Assembly (NCBI GenBank): GCA_002328625.1
Contig: DCVC01000108.1
Coordinates: 1-11,795 of the forward strand
Direction: 5' to 3'
Source: Bacteroidales bacterium UBA2198
GTDB taxonomy: Bacteria; Bacteroidota; Bacteroidia; Bacteroidales; VadinHA17
Length of the DNA stretch: 11,795 bases
Shown here one piece after another: positions 7,957-11,795 of this stretch. Made by a program: the position numbers and the translations under genes. The notes beneath the pieces were generated by a model that worked only from the letters and a program-made list of their open reading frames with translations, had not been told where the DNA came from and did not search any database. Every line of letters begins with the position of its first letter. The stretch's first letter is position 1.

Positions 7957-8040
7957 TATCAGGGATTATAGATGGATGATGATAAATGTAATTCCTTTTT
8001 TCGAAAGATTGATGTAATTTTACCTTAAATAAAACCTCGC
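7957..8040. promoter_or_regulatory. Divergent intergenic region, weak promoter matches
   Basis: These 84 bases separate the GH95 and radical SAM genes and must hold the start sites for both. On the minus strand TACATTTA (7983-7990) matches seven of eight positions of TAnnTTTG, without a -33 partner. On the plus strand TAATTTTA (8015-8022) also matches seven of eight, and TACCTTAA (8021-8028) has a TTTT 19 bases upstream. None is convincing alone, and no operator-like inverted repeat was seen. Confidence 0.25.
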
Positions 8041-9057
8041 ATGTATCCTCTTTTTCTTAAATACGACAAATACATAGAATGCAGGCTTTGTCCGCATATG
8101 TGTAAAATACCTGAAGGAAAAAGGGGGATATGCGGAGCGAGGAAGAATACCGGCGACAAAATCGAATTGCTCACATATGGCGTTATTTCAGGTTATGCTC
8201 TTGACCCGGTCGAAAAAAAGCCCTTGTACCATTTTTTCCCGGGCAGAAAGATCCTTTCAATTGGTTCGTTTGGATGCAACATGCGATGTGATTTCTGCCA
8301 GAACTGGCATATTTCCCAGAGAAGCGCCGATTCATTTTCACCTGATACCGGTATTGCTAAGATCGTCAATGATTCTCTATCTTCTGAAGAGAATATCGGA
8401 ATAGCCTTTACATATAACGAGCCGGTAATATGGTTTGAATTTATGCGAGATGTTGCTGTTAAGATTAAGGAAAAGGGATTATATACTGCAATTGTAAGCA
8501 ATGGTTTTATCAACAAGGATCCTTTGCTTGAGCTAACCAGTTTTATTGATGCATTTAATATTGATCTTAAGGCATTTAACGACAATTTCTACAGGAAACT
8601 CACGGGAGCTGATATAGGACCTGTAAAGGAATCATTGAAACTGATTGCCAGGGAAGGGAAGCACCTTGAGATTACAACACTGATTATTCCGGGGAAAAAC
8701 GATGACCCCGCAGAAATGGAAATGGAGGCAAAATGGATCTCCGATGAGCTTGGCAGTTCGGTTCCGCTGCACCTCAGCAGGTATTATCCCATGTTTAAGA
8801 GAGATGATCCTGCCACACCACAGTCAACCCTGGATCATCTTTATGATATTGCCACAAGGTATCTGAAAAACGTGTATATGGGTAATACTGTTTCTGAACA
8901 TGGTCAGGAGACAAGATGCAATAAATGCGGTACAATTCTTACAAAAAGGTCGGGTTACAATACCAGACTTTTAAACCTTGATGATGAAGGGAAGTGTGTC
9001 AGATGTGGTGCTCTGGCATATAAATACTTCAGTTTTTCTTCTCCGATAAAGCGCTGA
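8041..9057 (+). CDS. amrS: AmmeMemoRadiSam-system radical SAM enzyme (AmrS-like)
   Basis: This 338-residue protein has the radical SAM cluster motif CNMRCDFC (C79, C83, C86), ligating a 4Fe-4S cluster that cleaves S-adenosylmethionine. The family-specific block FTYNEPVIWFEF (123-134) and NIDLKAF (173-179) mark it as AmrS, related to pyruvate formate-lyase activating enzymes. Four cysteines near the N-terminus (C14, C17, C21, C31) and two CxxC pairs at the C-terminus (C293/C296 and C319/C322, a probable zinc ribbon) are also seen. In many anaerobes AmrS is encoded with AmrA (AMMECR1-like) and AmrB (MEMO-like); neither is in this window, and the chemistry of this copy is unknown. The 3' end overlaps the convergent 97-residue gene by 29 bases. 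The ATG at 8041 starts the conserved part immediately (MYPLFLKYDK). Confidence 0.88.
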   Translation: MYPLFLKYDKYIECRLCPHMCKIPEGKRGICGARKNTGDKIELLTYGVISGYALDPVEKKPLYHFFPGRKILSIGSFGCNMRCDFCQNWHISQRSADSFSPDTGIAKIVNDSLSSEENIGIAFTYNEPVIWFEFMRDVAVKIKEKGLYTAIVSNGFINKDPLLELTSFIDAFNIDLKAFNDNFYRKLTGADIGPVKESLKLIAREGKHLEITTLIIPGKNDDPAEMEMEAKWISDELGSSVPLHLSRYYPMFKRDDPATPQSTLDHLYDIATRYLKNVYMGNTVSEHGQETRCNKCGTILTKRSGYNTRLLNLDDEGKCVRCGALAYKYFSFSSPIKR

Positions 9058-9322
9058 GCCTCCTGCAGAGTTTGTCGATCCCTGTGAACAGGTCCTTTTT
9101 AACCGTCTGGAAATGAGTTCTTACACTCTTGTGATCACCGTTTTTTACCGGATTATTAACCCTGTGGATCAAATCGTTTCTCAGGTTCACTGCATCCGAT
9201 ATAATACCTGATATTGCATCATCTTTCTCACCCGGGTGTAAACCACCATATGTAAAACTGTCTGATATTATTTCAAATATCAGATAATCAATATCTTTTT
9301 TCAGTTCTCTTACATTAGCCAT
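9029..9322 (-). CDS. Hypothetical 97-residue helical protein
   Basis: This short protein has no signal peptide or membrane helix and is predicted to be mostly helical: an N-terminal helix (VRELKKDIDYLIFEIISDSF), a segment SGIISDAVNLRNDLIHRVNNP, and a C-terminal helix (FQTVKKDLFTGIDKLCRRLSALS). The even charge pattern and coherent helices suggest a real gene, and I recall similar short uncharacterised proteins in Bacteroidales, though this was not checked by search. Its last 29 bases are antisense to the end of the radical SAM gene, so its C-terminus (SALSEKKN) is coded opposite that enzyme's last residues. It follows the aminotransferase gene on the same strand by 56 bases, so the two may be cotranscribed. 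The function is unknown. Confidence 0.7.
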   Translation of the reverse strand: MANVRELKKDIDYLIFEIISDSFTYGGLHPGEKDDAISGIISDAVNLRNDLIHRVNNPVKNGDHKSVRTHFQTVKKDLFTGIDKLCRRLSALSEKKN

Positions 9323-9378
9323 GATACAAATACTTAAATAATAGACCTGTAAAGATAATAAATTATGAAACTCAACAA

Positions 9379-10218
9379 CTATTGAGGTGTGCTATCCATG
9401 AAAAACTGGCGGATACTCTCCTCAACTTTCAGCAGATACTTCTCTCTCAGAAGCTCAATAAGAGGAATCCTGACGTTAAAATAAACATCATCAATGCAAT
9501 TAAACTGCAGAACCATTGGTGATGTACCAGTCATGAAAACCGCATCGTAATCGGTGATATCATCCACATTTACACAAGTAAACCCGACTTTGATCTTATT
9601 CTCTTTACAGATCTCCAGAATATATTTCCGTGTTATTCCGTTAAGAACTGTATCATCAGGTGAAGTAACAAGGGTATTCCCTTTCAGAAAGAAAATGTTC
9701 GACCTGCTTCCCTCAGTAATGCAATTGTTCTCGTTCACAAGCAAAGCTTCATATCCGCCTTCAAGGATAAGCTTATGATATATTGATGATCTCAGTTTAT
9801 GATTAATCACTTTCGACTCAGGATCTTTTCTCTCGGCATAAAAGAATATTCCCTTTACCCCTTGTTTATATTGTTCTTCCGAAGGGTAAATAGGTTCAAT
9901 AAAATAAATCAGATAGTTGGAGGAATCCTCAGTATAGTTGAATACTATTTTAAGATTCATTTCCTTTCTCCTTTCTTTCTTTGAAAGGTTGATAATATCC
10001 CGTCTTAAAATTGAGCGATCAGCCAGTAATTCTTTCTTCTGTAACCTTGCGCTGGTTTCAAGGCGTTCCATATGGTCATGAAAGAATACAGGATTTCCTT
10101 TAACCATCCTGATAACTTCATAAATGGAATCCCCGTCGTAAATAAAAGAGTTATCAAATATTTCAGCAGGCTGGAGCTTTCCGTTAAGAATAAACTTTTT
10201 CCCGTAACATTCATTCAT
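9379..10218 (-). CDS. Class IV PLP-dependent aminotransferase
   Basis: This 279-residue cytosolic protein has the fold-type IV layout shared by branched-chain aminotransferase (IlvE), D-amino-acid transaminase and aminodeoxychorismate lyase (PabC). Visible landmarks are IYDGDSIYEVIRMVKGNPVFFHDHMERL (26-53), the probable Schiff-base lysine K141 in INHKLRSS, the cofactor glutamate E169 in ITEGSRSN, LNGITRKYIL (192-201) and MTGTSPMVLQF (229-239). The length suits the family. The sequence after the lysine lacks the common K-S/T-LN pattern, so the substrate cannot be assigned between these activities. It starts at the first ATG after a candidate promoter and is divergent from the exonuclease gene. 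The 97-residue gene lies downstream on the same strand. Confidence 0.85.
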   Translation of the reverse strand: MNECYGKKFILNGKLQPAEIFDNSFIYDGDSIYEVIRMVKGNPVFFHDHMERLETSARLQKKELLADRSILRRDIINLSKKERRKEMNLKIVFNYTEDSSNYLIYFIEPIYPSEEQYKQGVKGIFFYAERKDPESKVINHKLRSSIYHKLILEGGYEALLVNENNCITEGSRSNIFFLKGNTLVTSPDDTVLNGITRKYILEICKENKIKVGFTCVNVDDITDYDAVFMTGTSPMVLQFNCIDDVYFNVRIPLIELLREKYLLKVEESIRQFFMDSTPQ

Positions 10219-10238
10219 TGCATTTTTTTTTGATATAA

Positions 10239-10246
10239 CAAAAATA
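10239..10246 (-). promoter_or_regulatory. Candidate -7 element for the aminotransferase gene
   Basis: The minus strand reads TATTTTTG, a full match to TAnnTTTG. A GTTG at 10263-10266 lies 16 bases upstream, slightly close for the -33 element. The start point would be near 10235, giving a leader of about 17 bases before the ATG at 10218. On the other strand the exonuclease gene has only a weak match, TATATTAG at 10280-10287. Confidence 0.4.
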
Positions 10247-10317
10247 CAAACATTCGGTAACTCAACAGCTAATTCTGATTATATTAGTAGTCACAAATAA
10301 ACAGGTGAGCACGGTTC

Positions 10318-11688
10318 ATGTATGCAATTGTTGACATTGAAACCACAGGAGGGAGTGCCAGACTTGAAAAGATCACTGAAATTGCTATTTATCAGCATGA
10401 TGGCAGGAAAATTATCGGTGAGTTTGTAACCCTTGTAAATCCCGAGAGAAATATTCCTTATTTTATTACAAATCTGACTGGTATAACAAACGAGATGGTT
10501 GAAAATGCTCCCCGCTTTTTTGAAGTCGCAAAAAAAATAGTAGAATTAACAGAGGGGCGGACATTCGTAGCTCATAATGCAAGGTTCGATTATTCATTTA
10601 TAAGAGAGGAGTTTAAATCGCTTGGATTCAATTTTAAAAGAAACATACTTGATACAGTTACATTAAGCAGGAAGCTGATGCCGGGATATCGTTCCTACAG
10701 CCTCGGGAATATCTGCAGGGAAATGAACATAACAATAAACGGACGACACAGGGCCGCAGGGGATGCATTGGCCACTGCAACGCTGTTTGAAATGCTTATT
10801 AAAAAAGATACTGAGATCAATGGCCTGAAATCAAGTCTTTTAAAAAACACAAGAATATCGAAGTTAAATCCCTGCCTCGACATTTCGAAGATCGAAAATA
10901 TACCCGATGAAGCAGGTATATATTACTTCTATAATGAGAAGGGTGATCTTATCTATGTAGGGAAAAGCCGTAATCTTCAGCAAAGGGTCAGCACACATCT
11001 TTCGAATAATTCAACGAATCGTTCGATGGAAATGAGGGATTTGATCGCTGATATCGACTGGGAAGTCACCGGAAGTGAATTGATAGCATTTCTTAAGGAA
11101 TCAGCAGAAATAAAGAAAAACAAACCTGTCTACAACAGGTTGCAGCGTCGTACAGGATTTCAATGGGGAATTTACAATTATTACGATGTGAACGGATATT
11201 TGAATTACAGGTGCGGACAGCTTAATTCAGGAGAGAATCCTATCTCCGTCTTTACATCAAAGGAAAGAGCAAAATCGAAGCTTCTTCACCTGATAGAAAA
11301 ATATGATCTCTGCCAGAAGCTTACAGGCCTGTACGATTCTACAGGGGCATGTTTCCAGCATCATGTAGGGATCTGCAGGGGTGCATGCTGCGGGGAAGAA
11401 CCACCAGATGATTATAATCAACGTGCAAAAAAAGCTGAAGAGGAGTTTATATTCACACGCCGCAACTTCTTCATTATTGATAAGGGCAGGGATAATGAAG
11501 AACGAAGTGCTGTAAAAATCATTAACGGTAAATATGCTGGTTATGGTTATTTTAGTATCAACGAAATGGGATTCGGTCTTTCAGCTTTACATGATTGTAT
11601 TAAACCCTCCGGTGACAACCGGGATATTCAGGTGATCCTGAAGCAATACCTTAAGAATTACAGGATCGAGAGATTGATCGAATTTTAA
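10318..11688 (+). CDS. DEDDh 3'-5' exonuclease fused to UvrC/Cho-like GIY-YIG nuclease
   Basis: This 456-residue protein joins two nucleases. Residues 1-165 are a DnaQ/PolC-type exonuclease with all DEDDh residues: D6 and E8 (VDIETTG), D91 (HNARFD), H144 and D149 (HRAAGDA). Residues about 196-275 are a GIY-YIG domain as in UvrC and Cho: AGIYYF (199-204), IYVGKSRNLQQRV (212-224, with R223), the metal-binding glutamate E254 and N273 in PVYNRLQ. C332, C345, C353 and C357 then follow nearly the spacing of the UvrC Fe-S cysteines, and the last 80 residues are a family-specific tail. Such fusions are known in actinobacteria (the Rv2191 type) and other bacteria, and probably act in DNA repair; the substrate is not established. 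The gene is divergent from the aminotransferase and is followed after 12 bases by the DUF47-like gene, a possible operon. Confidence 0.9.
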   Translation: MYAIVDIETTGGSARLEKITEIAIYQHDGRKIIGEFVTLVNPERNIPYFITNLTGITNEMVENAPRFFEVAKKIVELTEGRTFVAHNARFDYSFIREEFKSLGFNFKRNILDTVTLSRKLMPGYRSYSLGNICREMNITINGRHRAAGDALATATLFEMLIKKDTEINGLKSSLLKNTRISKLNPCLDISKIENIPDEAGIYYFYNEKGDLIYVGKSRNLQQRVSTHLSNNSTNRSMEMRDLIADIDWEVTGSELIAFLKESAEIKKNKPVYNRLQRRTGFQWGIYNYYDVNGYLNYRCGQLNSGENPISVFTSKERAKSKLLHLIEKYDLCQKLTGLYDSTGACFQHHVGICRGACCGEEPPDDYNQRAKKAEEEFIFTRRNFFIIDKGRDNEERSAVKIINGKYAGYGYFSINEMGFGLSALHDCIKPSGDNRDIQVILKQYLKNYRIERLIEF

Positions 11689-11700
11689 AATGAAAAACAT

Positions 11701-11795
11701 ATGGCTGTTTTTACAAGAACTACTAAAAACCTGATATTAAAAATTGATGAATTCTTTGATAATATCGACCTGGGATTAATTGTGTTCAGGGAAGG
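11701..11795 (+). CDS. DUF47/PhoU-like regulator, N-terminal fragment
   Basis: An ATG at 11701 opens a frame that runs off the right edge. It codes 31 full residues: a basic start (MAVFTRTTKN), then LILKIDEFFDNIDLGLIVFREG. The pattern of a short basic start, KIDEFxD and a hydrophobic LIVFxEG resembles the beginning of DUF47 proteins, PhoU-like helical bundles that often sit beside low-affinity phosphate (PiT) transporters. The assignment rests on about 30 residues. An earlier ATG at 11690 gives only a 14-codon frame and is not used. The gap to the exonuclease gene is 12 bases, so the two may be cotranscribed. Confidence 0.5.
   Translation, partial: MAVFTRTTKNLILKIDEFFDNIDLGLIVFRE

Noticed and set aside
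9371..9386. Hairpin CTCAA/TTGAG around the aminotransferase stop codon as a terminator
   Set aside because: The stem is only 5 base pairs, AT-rich, with the stop codon in the loop and an interrupted T stretch afterwards; too weak to call.
11690..11734. Earlier ATG before the last gene
   Set aside because: It yields only a 14-codon frame before a TGA, while the ATG at 11701 opens a frame that continues to the window edge with a family-like start.

Overview
The window reads as chromosomal DNA from a Bacteroidota (Bacteroidales-like) glycan degrader. The evidence is: AT-rich sequence without clear Shine-Dalgarno sites; matches to the Bacteroidota promoter consensus (TTTG and TAnnTTTG); exported lipoproteins and a Tat-exported Gfo/Idh/MocA protein paired with a DUF1080 protein; a GH95 fucosidase; and a FucP-like sugar permease. 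An AmrS-type radical SAM enzyme fits an anaerobe. No tRNA, rRNA, CRISPR array, insertion sequence or integrase was found, and no untranslated stretch exceeds about 140 bases.

Layout. Positions 3-314 (+) hold the 3' end of an FG-GAP/VCBS-type protein, and its stop overlaps the convergent stop of the next gene in a TTAA. Positions 311-3814 (-) form a compact three-gene unit transcribed as permease, DUF1080 lipoprotein, then Tat-exported Gfo/Idh/MocA oxidoreductase. This looks like a keto-sugar/keto-glycoside module acting mostly outside the cytoplasm. Positions 3952-4425 (+) encode a small two-helix membrane protein of unknown function behind a good Bacteroidota promoter. Positions 4433-7956 (-) hold a GH95 alpha-L-fucosidase-like lipoprotein followed by a DlgD/YiaK-like 2,3-diketo-L-gulonate reductase homologue, suggesting use of an L-sugar released from a glycan.

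The right third is mostly housekeeping or regulatory in character. It holds AmrS-like radical SAM (8041-9057, +) overlapping tail to tail a 97-residue conserved-looking protein (9029-9322, -), then a class IV PLP aminotransferase (9379-10218, -). Divergent from that is a DEDDh exonuclease fused to a GIY-YIG nuclease (10318-11688, +), whose C-terminal part carries a UvrC-like cysteine set. The window ends inside a gene that starts like a DUF47/PhoU-like phosphate-transport regulator.

No clearly new multi-gene system is evident. The best leads are the exonuclease/GIY-YIG fusion with a probable Fe-S site, the extracytoplasmic keto-sugar operon, and the fucosidase/diketogulonate-reductase pair. 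All family assignments come from reading motifs by eye; no database search was run.
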